Positions 36,339 through 50,124 of a stretch of DNA of 64,000 nt are shown one piece after another. Source of the DNA: Tanypteryx hageni (Eukaryota > Arthropoda > Insecta > Odonata > Petaluridae); assembly GCA_028673005.1 (NCBI GenBank), contig CM054120.1:71535533-71599532 (forward strand), read 5' to 3'. How positions within the stretch are numbered: the stretch's first letter is position 1; each line of letters starts with the position of its first letter. The notes beneath the pieces were generated by a model. That model did no database searches and was not told the DNA's origin. It saw only the letters and a program-made list of their open reading frames with translations. The translations under genes and the position numbers were made by a program.

Positions 36339-37525
36339 TCACAATAAAAAATCAAGTCGCCGATTGCCAGAATTAGCAAAACGATCTAAAATCTCTTCCG
36401 GGTCAAGATGAATATCTTGATGTTTATGGAGTAAGGCCAAACCCACAAGTCTTTCTTCACTCATTCTGTTCCGCAATCAAGTTTTAAATCGTCGCAAAGC
36501 CGAAAAGCTGCTTTCAGAGCTAGCTACACTTTTAGGAAGAGTGAGTAAAAGTTTTAATAAAATTTTGCGACTTGGTTAAATTTTCTTGTAGCACATACTG
36601 AAAACTTCACAGATACTCATGTTAGTTATAAAGTTATTGCACTTATATTCACGTTCCCATTTGGTTTTCCACATTATTAATTCGCTTAGAAAAATAGTAA
36701 ACGAATTTGAAATAATGAAAACATTCTAAAAGTCAGGATATTTTTCCCATCTTGACGTTACAGTATTATCTAACACAACTTGATCCAAACACAATAGTTG
36801 TTTCGGTAATATATTTCCCAAATTAAATGCCTTAAGTGTATCATCACAAAAACGGCTTCGAAAATCATCTAGGAGAGTATCAATCATTGGGATAATTTCA
36901 ATACGTCGATTGTATTCCTCAGCGGTTTCCGAACAGTTAATTCTTCTTTAGGTATACCAGGGCTTAATGAGCTTTAATTGCAAAATATCTGCAAATTCAT
37001 TAGCGCTTTTCCAAATTCTATTAAATACTTCGTCAACCCTTTTCCTTTCACAATCTAATAAGCAAATGATGTCCTCAATGCATTTTATAGCTGAATACAG
37101 ATCTAGCGACTCTTTTTGTAATGACTTACTAATTGGAAGTGTCAAGGAAAAAATAATAGTAATGCATTTCATCGAAACAATGAATTTGCTTGTCATGAGA
37201 TTACTGAGGAGTAAATCCGCCTTTGTTAAAGATGTCCTATCATCCCAATTACTGATATCGTTCAATATCTTGGTAATTATGGAAAATATTTTCTCAAACA
37301 TTAAACAAGCATTATGTTTTTTTACCCAGCGTGTATCGCACAAGGTACTTAATCCACCACCCATTTCTCCCTTTAAAATATAACTTCTCTTAGCAGAAAA
37401 ATGATAACAATTAATAACCTCGCCCATTAATTCAAAACATTTTCTAATTGCCCTAATTTCGGGCGATTGCTTGTTTTTCTTTATGAGCCAAAACATGAAG
37501 ATTTTGAGCACTTCCCACCCTTGAG
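36339..37525 (-). pseudogene. hAT transposase pseudogene (unit 4)
   Basis: Same four stop positions. It differs by TTCCGGGTCAAG and by Asn-to-Ile in the LTLPNSK motif. Confidence 0.88.
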
Positions 37526-37987
37526 GTTGCGACTTATAACTGACCGTGAGTGAAACAATCTGATCTTATATTTAAATTTATATTCAAATTTAAATTAAAT
37601 AATATATTTTATCATTACACCGTTTATGCACACTTCACTAAATAAGAATATTTATTAAGTAACTGAATTAATAAACCAAAACAACATCAAGTCCTTGAAC
37701 TTTGACAATGTCATTGTCGTCAGGGAACTTATCGTTAAAAATGCAAATTTAGTCCAAATTAATGAGAATAAACGTGAAATGCGTGCGGTTTCGAGTCAAA
37801 GACTAAAAATGACGATAAGAATAAGAAACTATGATCATTCTTCATAATTACTATGCAGGTACGAAGTTTTTAAGTAAATTTGTCGAATTTATATAATCAA
37901 ATGAATGCACTTATAAAAGTCAACTTTTACGTGTTATCTTACGGGGCATAAATAAATGCGAATACCTTTTTATGGGAAATCTGTCGG

Positions 37988-38074
37988 GAATTTAAACTCC
38001 CCTACGTGCCAAGTTTCGTTACGATACCTTTGAAGGTGTGGATTTGCATAGGATAACATACATACAACCAAACA
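37988..38074 (+). mobile_element. Retroelement 3'-end-like sequence (unit 4)
   Basis: Same sequence as in unit 1. Confidence 0.4.
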
Positions 38075-38278
38075 TTTGAAATTAATTTCCATTGATTGAT
38101 AAACTTTAGCAAAATAATCATGCTGATTTATGACAAGATGAAAACGGATTTTCCATTGTTGGCTATCAAATAAAAAGTTTTTTAATTTTAAATATTTAAT
38201 GAAATTGTAATCGGGACTAGAAAAGTGATTTATAAGTGCTGTTTTTATATTATGTTACAGTTGTATTTTTCAAGCTGC

Positions 38279-38515
38279 TCATACGTGATTTTTGCTAGTA
38301 TTATTCAGGGTTTTAATTGATGATTCAACGACTATAATATCATCCGTTGGAGGTTCTTTGTGAGGGAGACAAAAGTTAAGTCTTGTCCTCAAGAGATTGA
38401 GTTTTTGTTTAGTAAATGTTCTTTCAGAGAAGTTATGGTCAATATCGATGTAATCAAAGTGTTTTATGTGGTCTCTAAAGGATTTTATGTTTTCTGCGTG
38501 TGTGTGTGAAAAAGT
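38279..38515 (-). pseudogene. Probable RT fragment (unit 4)
   Basis: Same frame as in unit 1. Confidence 0.5.
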
Positions 38516-40666
38516 CTAGAATAGTGTACTTTCCCCTAAATCCGGAGGGCGTGTGAGATTGCGTCTTTTAGGTCCCTAGCGTGGAGAAATTTCATTAATA
38601 AGGAAGGTATTTGGCTGATTTGGTAATAACTATCTTACGTATCGAGGCACTATAAGTATTTTTGGGCAAAGGCCTTGCGGTTCAATTTAAACATTTCGCG
38701 GCCAATACTTTGAAAAATACTGCTCTAGACCATTTAAAATATCTAGCGTCTAGACTTTAGATGATTGCAAGGAGTGTACACATCATCATAATTACCTCAG
38801 CTTCGGTGTTTGATGAATATACATAATTATTTTCGATAAAGTTTGATAAAATAAGTTTTGATGATAATAAATGGCGGATGTGATCACATAAGGCGGAATG
38901 TCTTACTCTACATATGGTTTTGTAATTTCACTGTTGAATACAATAAGCGGTTGATAACATTAACGAGTGATCACATAAACGATTACAAAGATTTCAACTG
39001 AAATTAGTCCATTTTTGGAGGATCATTGTTATAAGTCTTAATCGTTGCGTTTGTTATAATTTCAACATTTAAAAATTTATTAGTGCCAAGTAATATGATT
39101 TAGGTCTGTTATTAAATTCATAATGGCTCCAGCAACAATAATATTGAAAAAGGGAAAGAAATTGGTTATGAACAAAAACTTATGGTTCCACTTCCATTTC
39201 AATCACCGAAATGGATAAAAAATACTGGGGGCATGAAAAACTTTCTATCGAAATTTGCCTCCACTCAATTTTTTTGAAGCAATCTTGTAAGAATGCATAA
39301 GCTAACAGCAACAATTTGTTTATTTATTTAGAGATAATCATAGGTATTTCATGTCACGTGATATTATTTCTTGCGATTACAACCCTGCTCATGTTTCTCA
39401 AATTTCTTTCCTAGTCTACCGTTGGAAATATCAGAGATTGTTAAATTTGAAAAATTTGTATTTCTAAAAGATAGCTGGTGCCTTATTATGATCACATGAG
39501 AATATTATTATCTGCAATTTTTGGAATAAATACGAGGATCTTAATATTCTACGGTGAGCTCTCTTCTGAATTTGCTGAGATGTAGATTTAGTTAAAAGCC
39601 GTTAATCTGTAGAATATCGTTGTAGGGACATTTATTTTTGGGAATAAAATATAGGTAAAATACTGACATTTAAACTATCGTTTTGAGGAGGGCCGCGTGA
39701 ATGAAGTTTGAAGGCCGAGTGCAATATATTTCTGCCATTCTATTACTTAAAGAAAGATATAAAGAAAAAATGAGATTTCTTTTTGATGACGCAATGTGAG
39801 AAAGCGCGTTTTATTTATAGATTGTTATTTAGAATTGCAAACGTGATATTCTTTATTAACCTAGTAATATAATTGTATGACACAAAGTTATTTATTCGAT
39901 AATTAATTAAAAACGTATATTCTTACTCTTACACATGTTTGGTTTCAAATCTAATCGAGTATTGCCTTATGATATGAATATACTACATCACTAAAAAGGA
40001 CTCTCCGGACAATCCAGATTTTTCAAGAAAATTTCTTTTCTTCTATTATTATGGCATCAAAGATCACGCAAATAGTGAATAATTTTAAATTTCTATCTAT
40101 ACCAGTTGTATCATAATCATAATTTGCATATTTAGAAGTCCCCGCCCGAGCCTCCTTAATTTTTCCAAAGCATTTCTTTGGCATTGTAATGGATTGCATC
40201 ATAAACCACATTTTTATAAATCTGGATTAAATAATTTTTTAGCAATATTTAAAATGATTCTCGCCTCTCCATCATAAAACAAGTTTTAGAAGGATATATA
40301 CTTTCAAAAGAGCAAATTTATACAAAACACGAAAAAATATTAATATTTTATAAACGCTAAATTTCGTTTCATTTTATTTTCAGAAGGATATTAAAGTTTA
40401 GAAAATTCTTTCCGGCGAAAAAGTTTACTCTTCTGAAATTGCAAGTTTTACAAAATTTCAATCACACGGGAAATACAATCTAGTTTCATAATTACTGATT
40501 TGAATGCATTTCACTTTTCTTCTGAAGGAATGTTGGATGAAAAAAATCTCCTAGGAAAAATTCTGATTGAATCGCAAAAAGTACTTAAAGAGATTATTTT
40601 AATCCCTTAATTTAAACTACTCATGCAGGATTTAAATCTGGAAATAGAATAGGAGTGACATTTTTT

Positions 40667-40689
40667 CGCACACTGAAATTTCAGGTGGA
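40667..40689. repeat. 23-bp segment with a 12-bp palindrome, present only in units 5-7 (unit 5)
   Basis: The segment lies between TTTTTT and AGTTAAATT and contains the perfect palindrome CTGAAATTTCAG. It is absent from units 1-4, where TTTTTT joins AGTTAAATT directly. Insertion and deletion cannot be told apart without an outgroup. Confidence 0.9.
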
Positions 40690-41083
40690 AGTTAAATTAA
40701 AATAAAACAGTATTTTTCACCATCGGGTTTATTGAATAAAAGCATACTAACGACTATTTTCACACATAGCTATAGGCCCCTTTTCATAAGTATGGGCCGC
40801 ATGGAAATTGAACTTAACATTTAAAGAAAACCATTTTCGTTTCTACTTGAAAATATCAAGGTACAGACGTGAAGTTTTAGTGGGAAGACGAAATGGTGTT
40901 TTATCGGAATCTTCCTCTTGTCTGTAATCCAGCTGCTACATTCTTTCGAGCCTCGTTTCTGAAAAATAATAAAGGAAATGAGTGTATTTGTCATAGTTAT
41001 GAATGCACATCTTCAATAATTTTGTTTGAAATCAACTTCATAATTTTAAGCATCATAATAGATAAACTGCGCCGCAAATAAAT

Positions 41084-41353
41084 CTATAGAAACCTGAGGG
41101 CTAACAAAAGACAAGGATTTCGCCTACGCTTCATAGCCCTTATCACCAGTCGTGGGATGTCCGGATCGTTTGGTTCCTCTTCGATCACAATCACGAGTAA
41201 GGACTTAACTCCCACTCTATTTCTTTGCCTTTCTTCGTCCAGTCTTCTGTTGCCATTTCCAGCAGCGTATCTGGCAGCAGTAGATGCCGCGAAGAGACCT
41301 CCACTATGGATGATGACTTCGTGAGGGAACCAAGATGTGTAAAATAAATAAAA
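41084..41353 (-). pseudogene. Duplicate of the 74-codon exon with open frame (unit 5)
   Basis: In this unit the T-run is replaced by a GTTTGGTTCC string one base longer, so the frame is open for 90 codons from a stop at 41354-41356 to TAG at 41084-41086. The similarity to the 74-codon ORF (EEEPNDPDIPRLVIRAMKRR) runs through in one frame. There is no ATG at the position equivalent to the other start. It could be a decayed exon or an internal exon that needs no start. Confidence 0.65.
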
Positions 41354-41965
41354 TTAATATACATTAAAAACAGCTGAGTTGATTCTGAACCCTAAATTGG
41401 GGGGAATGCATGGAGGACGACGGATGATTTACCGGGATACTTCAATATTTCGAAGTCGTGGATCTAGGTGTAAGGCTTAGGGGTGTAATAGAAAGACAAA
41501 TATATTTACTGACACTTATTTACGCAAAATTAAACCATCACATTATAATAAACAAACAGAATAATGCTTAGATATTTGTAGAATATTTTAAAAATGCTTA
41601 TATTATCAAATAAAGTATTTGAGATGTATTTTAATAAATGTTAATCATCTCGCTTACGGGGGTTATTTACGCAGTCAACCCACTTTTGTATCCGCCACTG
41701 TTCGTGGATACCTTACATAGACTCATCGCTTTTAATAAAATAACTTTCTCTGCACTATTAATTTCAAAGATATTCACGGAAATATCAGATATTGAAATAA
41801 ATAGCACAAGGTTATGATAAACGAAAATTCAGACGCACCTATCGGCTGCAGTACAGCCGTCGTCGGTGGTACTTCGACGAAGGTTGAAATATATATTTTC
41901 TTTCTCTTTACTCAAGTGCTTATTTTTGAATTTGTTTTCGGGCACGAGGCGAGCACGTCAATAAT

Positions 41966-42190
41966 CTAGCAAAGAAATTGTATAAATAGTGAAGTACTTC
42001 GCTTACGTCTCATGGCTCTCATCACGAGACCTGGGATGTCCGAGAAGCTTCGCTCCACCTCCATCACAACTTTGTGATAGCGCTTTCGGGCCTTTTTTCT
42101 CGGAGGTATTTCGTCCCGTTCATCTTTGCCATTTCCGCCAGCGGCTCCGGGAGGTGAGTTGGACGGGCCTCCGGTTCCTCTTTTACTCAT
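41966..42190 (-). CDS. Conserved 74-codon ORF (unit 5)
   Basis: Identical at protein level to the unit 1 copy. Just beyond the stop, units 5-7 have GTCAATAATC where units 1-4 have GTTAATAATC. Confidence 0.45.
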   Translation of the reverse strand: MSKRGTGGPSNSPPGAAGGNGKDERDEIPPRKKARKRYHKVVMEVERSFSDIPGLVMRAMRRKRSTSLFIQFLC

Positions 42191-42440
42191 GATGTCTTCG
42201 CGAGTTCTTGCCGAGAGTTCTTCTAAATGTCGGTGTTTTGACTTGTAGGAATGCGTGGAGCGGAGTCAACCAGAAATGAACCGTCGAGGGGGTCCACTGC
42301 GGTGCGAGTGAAAAGAGTAGGTGCTTTGCCGGCGTGCTTTCCACCCTCTTTTTATTTCCATCCCTCCCCCGTCTCCTCTAATGCCGTGGTGAATCCTCAT
42401 TGGTTGTCTGCGGCGTGACGTCTCACGTGCGCTACCCTTT
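42191..42440 (-). promoter_or_regulatory. Promoter-like region (unit 5)
   Basis: Same motifs and spacing. GACTTGTAGG replaces GATTTGTAGG near 42240, as in units 6 and 7. Confidence 0.42.
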
Positions 42441-44109
42441 CGGGACCATTTCCGAGGAGTCACTTATCGGGATTTTTCCAAGAAGTTGAAATTGTATTGA
42501 GAGTGATTTGTGTGGTGATTTCTATCCAGGACATATGAATCGGTGCAATTAAAACCGTCAAAAAGGAACCTGGGCGAATGCGGTTATTTGGGTAATTTTA
42601 ACGTAATTTTATAATAACTAGAGCCGTCTAGGAAAATCGCGGGACCTGGTGCAATGTTTTCGCGCGGCGTCTCTTACGCTGGGCTGATCATATTTAAACA
42701 AGGGAAAAACGGAAGGTTTACTGGAGTTTAATAGGAAAAATACGGGAGAAAACGGGATATCTTCTTTCTAAATTATTGTTTTATGAAGGACGTTTTCAAA
42801 TTTCAAAAATGTATAATTTTAATGGTTTATGGAATTCTGCTGATAGGATAAAACATTGCGGTTTGATTCCAGTTTTTTTCAAATACTTATTTTAATGTTT
42901 AAAGAATATAGTTTTAAATTTCCTTTCCCTATAACAAAAATAAAAAAGGGTTTGTTTGCGTCTTCCATGGAAATAAAATGTATTTCATAGTATATTTTCT
43001 GCTTTTATGATTTCTACCTTATTTTGCAGTAACTCATAAAATTCGTTGCATGGTATCATACATGCAGTAGTATATAATTGTAACCACAACATTGAAAGTT
43101 GTAATTTCTAGCTTGTTTCGCTCATCGGTCAGTTCAATTGATTAAAGAGAAACCTCGTTCTGTTTTTACATTATGAGTCGGCAACGCAAATCCAGTAACT
43201 GAAAACTTTAAAAAGTTTGCTCTTCTGTCCGTCAAACTCGACAAAAGAAAAAATAATGGTGCAATTTCCAATTGTTGATTTTGAGATCCATTTTAATTGA
43301 TCATTTTCCGTTTGTTGGGGGACAAACGTTTTTAAAATAGAGAAGATATGGAAATTTAATTTCAGGGAAACGCTCGACTTGTGTGTTGATGTTTGTCGGC
43401 ATTGCGCTCCTGGACTTCCTGACGACCGTATTGTTAATTTATTTCCTTTATTTTTATTTAACAGCCTTCTATTTTTTCCTCTCCCTCCGCCTTTTTCTTA
43501 ATTTAATGCGTAGGGCGTTTCATTTCCTATGTTTTATAATGTGACATTAATTTCTTATATTCAATATATACAAATGAACAAATATTTTTAGACGTTCCGT
43601 CCTGTTATATTGGTCAAGTATTCAATTTTCAGTAATTTTACCATCCAGGGCCAAGCGTCGAAAATTAAAAAAAATAAGCCATGGTGTTTTAATAGTTAAT
43701 ATTTTTTTACATGGAATACCAGCATGTATAGGCCATTACAGTCAAGTTTGTGTGTATAACAAGAACGTTTGTTTGAGCGCGCGGCCTATTTCTGTGTGAG
43801 GCCGGGTGCAGTGTCATCGTTGGCCCCGCAACCCTGCGAAAAACTATATTTTAATTTCTTGTCAGCTTGAAGAGGTGTTTTGGAACCGCCGGACAATTCT
43901 GTTTGTGAGATTATGCAAGTTATAGCTTCCTAAACTCTTTCCTGCAGATTAATTTTAGGAGTACCGCGAAAATAGTTTTAATTGTATAAATCAAATATTT
44001 GGATACATTGATAGGTAATTAGCGTAATACACTTTCCTCTACTAAATAAATGATGGCGTGGTACCAATGCTTTCAAAGGTTGTAACCCCACTGACTGTGA
44101 GGGAGAAAT

Positions 44110-44631
44110 TCAAGGTTTAAGGTAACTGAGCGGTAGGGAAATCATGCCATTTCCCTCCATTTCCGCGGATCCACACTGAACTTCAATCTTTTGTGGAACC
44201 CTAGGGTTCCACGTAACCCATGTTAAGAAGCACTGACATACGTCACCCCAGACTTGACGGGGCTCCTGGCGCGCATCATGTACGACCCACCCTAAATCCA
44301 CCACTGCTCGAGATAATATCTTAAGTTTCTTTAAATGATTGTAGAAATTCTTGCTCCTTCTATCCGCAAAGCTAAAAAAAGCTTCTGTCTCTCCTTTCAA
44401 AATCAGATCCGTCTTTTTTTCTAAAATATCCTCAACGCTAAAGTCGACTTCTCCGAACTTCTTTCTTATTTCGTTTCCATATTCCAACTCGGTCTACTCG
44501 TCTCTTCCTTCCATTGCCTTTCAGTACTCGAAGATGTTCAGTAATGCATAGCTCCTAATTTTACCGAATCTCATACCGCGTACATTTCGTGCCCGAGGAC
44601 TGGGATACATTCTCTCAGTCACTACGGGGTT
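44110..44631 (-). pseudogene. Unrecognised interrupted frame (unit 5)
   Basis: Same frame and TAG; a private Lys-to-Thr change gives ILEKKTDLIL. Confidence 0.35.
44193..44235 (-). mobile_element. hAT-like terminus (unit 5)
   Basis: Same terminus and perfect 20-base palindrome as in unit 1. Confidence 0.55.
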
Positions 44632-45375
44632 TTATCTCATCTTTCAAGACTCAATCATAGCTATCCTTCATACTCGTTCTTTTATATTTTTTCATTTACC
44701 CGCTTTGTTATTTATAAAAATCATTTATTTTTATGTATTGTATTATTATGTTATTTCGTTATAATATTTAATTGTAAGATTGCTTGCGCTGTATGTGGAA
44801 TTATATGAGTAATTAAAAATATTAATAAAGGGTGACGCGCAGGGGCTACCCGAAAAATTAAGCCGCTCCGTATAGGTTAGTTGATATATTATCAAAGTAC
44901 ATGTTAATTTATTCTACGTAATGTAAAACGTTTTGATAATGATAGAATAAAATGTAAGTCGTCAAGATTCAGGCCTGTCCGCGATATAAGTATATTATTT
45001 ATTTATTTGCGCGTAAAGTATAGATCAGCGGTTCACAATTCAGAAGTTGACTCGGGCCTAAATCAACCTTGATTTGATCTAAGCAGGCCGGCCTATGAAA
45101 CTTTTGTCCATAGTAAAAGTTAGAATAGGTTAATGTGGATTCGTTAATTACTATGACAAATTTTTCTTGTAAATTTTATGAGGTGACAAAGCTATATAAT
45201 TTACTCACTCGTTGGGAGATGTTGCGCAGTTTATCTCTTGACATTCCAGTTATATCTGGCGTAATTCTAGTTGTCGCTGTTCTGAAATTGTTTCTTTATT
45301 CTAATCTGACATCGTTAAAGGTAATGGAGGTTTTTTTTAACTTCACGTGAGAGATGTATTACAAACATAAAGGAA

Positions 45376-45448
45376 AAACAGATATCTAGGTCCTTGGATT
45401 GGTATCTGTTTAGAAAACATATGCGCGCTACAATGGTGTTTAGTAATA
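45376..45448. repeat. Single hybrid 73-bp subrepeat (unit 5)
   Basis: Only one subrepeat is present. Its left part carries the A-specific CTAGGTCC and its right part the B-specific AAAACATATGCGCGC, so one repeat length was lost by recombination or slippage between A and B within their shared sequence. Confidence 0.9.
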
Positions 45449-46262
45449 GACGTATGTCTGATAAAAGAACAAGTTTAATGCGTAAAGATTCATAAATAAA
45501 AATATTTTGTTCACCAAATCGAATTGTTCTGGAATTTGAATTGGTTTAACGGTCTAAGGGTGTCGAGTGATCGCTATGTCGAATGTTCTAGAGCAGCGAC
45601 TAACAAATATTTACGGCTCTGGGACCTGTTGTTACGGCAACCGATCTTGTCCTGACCCCTATTATGGCAGATGACCTTGTCGCTATTCTCATAACTCCAC
45701 CCATCTACCAACAAATGTAATAATGTGATAGGAATACTTAGAGAAAATCAGGATTTACGTTAAAATTCATATTGAAAAATCGTCAAAGATTAACTTTTAC
45801 TCACGAGATCAAGATGATGCCAACCATCGGGTCGTATGCAAAAAATTGCGGTTTATTGAAACTTAATCTCTGTCGTTTTTAGATGGAATAACTTGACATC
45901 AAGGGCGGATCTAGGAACCTCCCAAGGAGGGGGGGGGGATCGATTAAGTTCTATTTTCCTCGTAAGTAGGAAAATTTTCAAATAAAACTCCCTATAATTG
46001 TCAAAATTATATTCAGGACTTTTTATAGAGATTATCACAAGAAATAATAGTATAGTAATTTTCTATCCTAAAACCTATTTTGGTGAAATATATTTTGACA
46101 ACCACGCATACATTGACCTCCCTTATAATAATCCATATTTTGCGAAAATGATGTATAAGGCTTATGTTTCGCATAATGTAAAAAGGAAAAAATATATTTA
46201 AATCGGGTATCTGTGACATTCTATTAACTTTGTATAGCACTTTTAACATTTTATTTTAAAAA

Positions 46263-47449
46263 TCACAATAAAAAATCAAGTCGCCGATTGCCAGAATTAG
46301 CAAAACGATCTAAAATCTCTTCCGGGTCAAGATGAATATCTTGATGTTTATGGAGTAAGGCCAAACCCACAAGTCTTTCTTCACTCATTCTGTTCCGCAA
46401 TCAAGTTTTAAATCGTCGCAAAGCCGAAAAGCTGCTTTCAGAGCTAGCTACACTTTTAGGAAGAGTGAGTAAAAGTTTTAATAAAATTTTGCGACTTGGT
46501 TAAATTTTCTTGTAGCACATACTGAAAACTTCACAGATACTCATGTTAGTTATAAAGTTATTGCACTTATATTCACGTTCCCATTTGGTTTTCCACATTA
46601 TTAATTCGCTTAGAAAAATAGTAAACGAATTTGAAATAATGAAAACATTCTAAAAGTCAGGATATTTTTCCCATCTTGACGTTACAGTATTATCTAACAC
46701 AACTTGATCCAAACACAATAGTTGTTTCGGTAATATATTTCCCAAATTAAATGCCTTAAGTGTATCATCACAAAAACGGCTTCGAAAATCATCTAGGAGA
46801 GTATCAATCATTGGGATAATTTCAATACGTCGATTGTATTCCTCAGCGGTTTCCGAACAGTTAATTCTTCTTTAGGTATACCAGGGCTTAATGAGCTTTA
46901 ATTGCAAAATATCTGCAAATTCATTAGCGCTTTTCCAAATTCTATTAAATACTTCGTCAACCCTTTTCCTTTCACAATCTAATAAGCAAATGATGTCCTC
47001 AATGCATTTTATAGCTGAATACAGATCTAGCGACTCTTATTGTAATGACTTACTATTTGGAAGTGTCAAGGAAAAAATAATAGTAATGCATTTCATCGAA
47101 ACAATGAATTTGCTTGTCATGAGATTACTGAGGAGTAAATCCGCCTTTGTTAAAGATGTCCTATCATCCCAATTACTGATATCGTTCAATATCTTGGTAA
47201 TTATGGAAAATATTTTCTCAAACATTAAACAAGCATTATGTTTTTTTACCCAGCGTGTATCGCACAAGGTACTTAATCCACCACCCATTTCTCCCTTTAA
47301 AATATAACTTCTCTTAGCAGAAAAATGATAACAATTAATAACCTCGCCCATTAATTCAAAACATTTTCTAATTGCCCTAATTTCGGGCGATTGCTTGTTT
47401 TTCTTTATGAGCCAAAACATGAAGATTTTGAGCACTTCCCACCCTTGAG
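46263..47449 (-). pseudogene. hAT transposase pseudogene (unit 5, extra stop)
   Basis: Carries the four shared stops plus a private Lys-to-stop change (AAA to TAA) at 47037-47039, directly after KSLQ. This shortens the longest open segment. Confidence 0.88.
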
Positions 47450-47912
47450 GTTGCGACTTATAACTGACCGTGAGTGAAACAATCTGATCTTATATTTAAA
47501 TTTATATTCAAATTTAAATTAAATAATATACTTTATCATTACACCGTTTATGCACACTTCACTAAATAAGAATATTTATTAAGTAACTGAATTAATAAAC
47601 CAAAACAACATCAAGTCCTTGAACTTTGACAATGTCATTGTCGTCAGGGAACTTATCGTTAAAAATGCAAATTTAGTCCAAATTAATGAGAATAAACGTG
47701 AAATGCGTGCGGTTTCGAGTCAAAGACTAAAAAAGACGATAAGAATAAGAAACTATGATCATTCTTCATAATTACTATGCAGGTACGAAGTTTTTAAGTA
47801 AATTTGTCGAATTTATATAATCAAATGAATGCACTTATAAAAGTCAACTTTTACGTGTTATCTTACGGGGCAAAAATAAAATGCGAATACCTTTTTATGG
47901 GAAATCTGTCGG

Positions 47913-47999
47913 GAATTTAAACTCCCCTACGTGCCAAGTTTCGTTACGATACCTTTGAAGGTGTGGATTTGCATAGAATAACATACATACAACCAAACA
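47913..47999 (+). mobile_element. Retroelement 3'-end-like sequence (unit 5)
   Basis: Same sequence with one G-to-A change (GCATAGAATAAC). Confidence 0.4.
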
Positions 48000-48203
48000 T
48001 TTGAAATTAATTTCCATTGATTGATAAACTTTAGCAAAATAATCATGCTGATTTATGACAAGATGAAAACGGATTTTCCATTGTTGGCTATCAAATAAAA
48101 AGTTTTTTAATTTTAAATATTTGATGAAATTGTAATCGGGACTAGAAAGGTGATTTATAAGTGTTGTTTTTATATTATGTTACAGTTGTATTTTTCAAGC
48201 TGC

Positions 48204-48440
48204 TCATACGTGATTTTTGCTAGTATTATTCAGGGTTTTAATGGATGATTCAACGACTATAATATCATCCGAAGGAGGTTCTTTGTGAGGGAGACAAAAG
48301 TTAAGTCTTGTCCTCAAGAGATTGAGTTTTTGTTTAGTAAATGTTCTTTCAGAGAAGTTATGGTCAATATCGATGTAATCAAAGTGTTTTATGTGGTCAC
48401 TAAAGGATTTTATGTTTTCTGCGTGTGTGTGTGAAAAAGT
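48204..48440 (-). pseudogene. Probable RT fragment (unit 5)
   Basis: Same frame with replacements shared with unit 6: PPSDD for PPTDD and SFSDH for SFRDH. Confidence 0.5.
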
Positions 48441-50124
48441 CTAGAATAGTGTACTTTCCCCTAAATCCGGAGTGCGTGTGAGATTGCGTCTTTTAGGTCC
48501 CTAGCGTGGAGAAATTTCATTAATAAGGAAGGTATTTGGCTGATTTGGTAATAACTATCTTACGTATCGAGGCACTATAAGTATTTTTGGGCAAGGGCCT
48601 TGCGGTTCAATTTCAAAATTTCGCGGCCAATACTTTGAAAAATACTGCTCTAGACCATTTAAAATATCTAGCGTCTAGACTTTAGATGATTGCAAGGAGT
48701 GTACACATCATCATTATTACCTCAGCTTCGGTGTTTGATGAATATACATAATTATTTTCGATAAAGTTTGATAAAATAAGTTTTGATGATAATAAATGGC
48801 GGATGTGATCACATAAGGCGGAATGTCTTACTCTACATATGGTTTTGTAATTTCACTGTTGAATACAATAAGCGGTTGATAACATTAACGAGTGATCACA
48901 TTAACGATTACAAAGATTTCAACTGAAATTAGTCCATTTTTGGAGGATCATTGTTATAAGTCTTAATCGTTGCGTTTGTTATAATTTCCACATTTAAAAA
49001 TTTATTAGTGCCAAGTAATATGATTTAGGTCTGTTATTAAATTCATAATGGCTCCAGCATTGAAAAAGGGAAAGAAATTGGTTATGAACAAAAACTTATG
49101 GTTCCACTTCCATTTCAATCACCGAAATGGATAAAAAATACTGGGGGCATGAAAAACTTTCTATCGAAATTTGCTTCCACTCAATTTTTTTGAAGCAATC
49201 TTGTAAGAATGCATAAGCTAACAGCAACAATTTGTTTATTTATTTAGAGATAATCATAGGTATTTCATGTCACGTGACATTATTCCTTGCGATTACAACC
49301 CTGCTCATGTTTCTCAAATTTCTTTCCTAGTCTACCGTTGGAAATATCAGAGATTGTTAAATTTGAAAAATTTGTATTTCTAAAAGATAGCTGGTGCCTT
49401 ATTATGATCACACGAGAATATTATTATCTGTAATTTTTGGAATAAATACGAGGATCTTAATATTCTACGGTGAGCTCTCTTCTGAATTTGCTGAGATGTA
49501 GATTTAGTTAAAAGCCGTTAATCTGTAGAATATCTTTGTAGGGACATTTATTTTTGGGAATAAAATATAGGTAAAATACTGACATTTAAACTATCGTTTT
49601 GAGGAGGGCCGCGTGAATGAAGTTTGAAGGCCGAGTGCAATATATTTCTGCCATTCTTTTACTTAAAGAAAGATAGAAAGAAAAAAATGAGATTTCTTTT
49701 TGATGACGCAATGTGAGAAAGCGCGTTTTATTTATAGATTGTTATTTAGAATTGCAAACGTGATATTCTTTATTAACCTAGTATTATAATTGTATGACAC
49801 ACAGTTATTTATTCGATAATTAATTAAAAACGTATATTCTTACTCTTACACATGTTTGGTTTCCAATCTAATCGAGTATTGCCTTATGATATGAATATAC
49901 TACATCACTAAAAAGGACTCTCCGGACAATCCAGATTTTTCAAGAAAATTTCTTTTCTTATATTATTATGGCATCAAAGATCACGCAAATAGTGAATAAT
50001 TTTAAATTTCTATCTATACCAGTTGTATCATAATCATAATTTGCATATTTAGAAGTCCCCGCCCGAGCCTCCTTAAATTTTCCAAAGCATTTCTTTGGCA
50101 TTGTAATGGATTGCATCATAAACC

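Larger units (their letters stand above)
30236..40207. repeat. Array unit 4, complete (9972 bp)
   Basis: Same order and orientation as the other units. It shares with unit 3 the GCAATCC and TGTTCATTTATTC variants and the 4-bp TCAT insertion, and with units 5 and 6 the TTCCGGGTCAAG variant in the hAT pseudogene. It lacks the 23-bp insert, has the frameshifted form of the decayed exon, carries a 10-G tract at the hAT end and has the short-form end. Confidence 0.97.
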
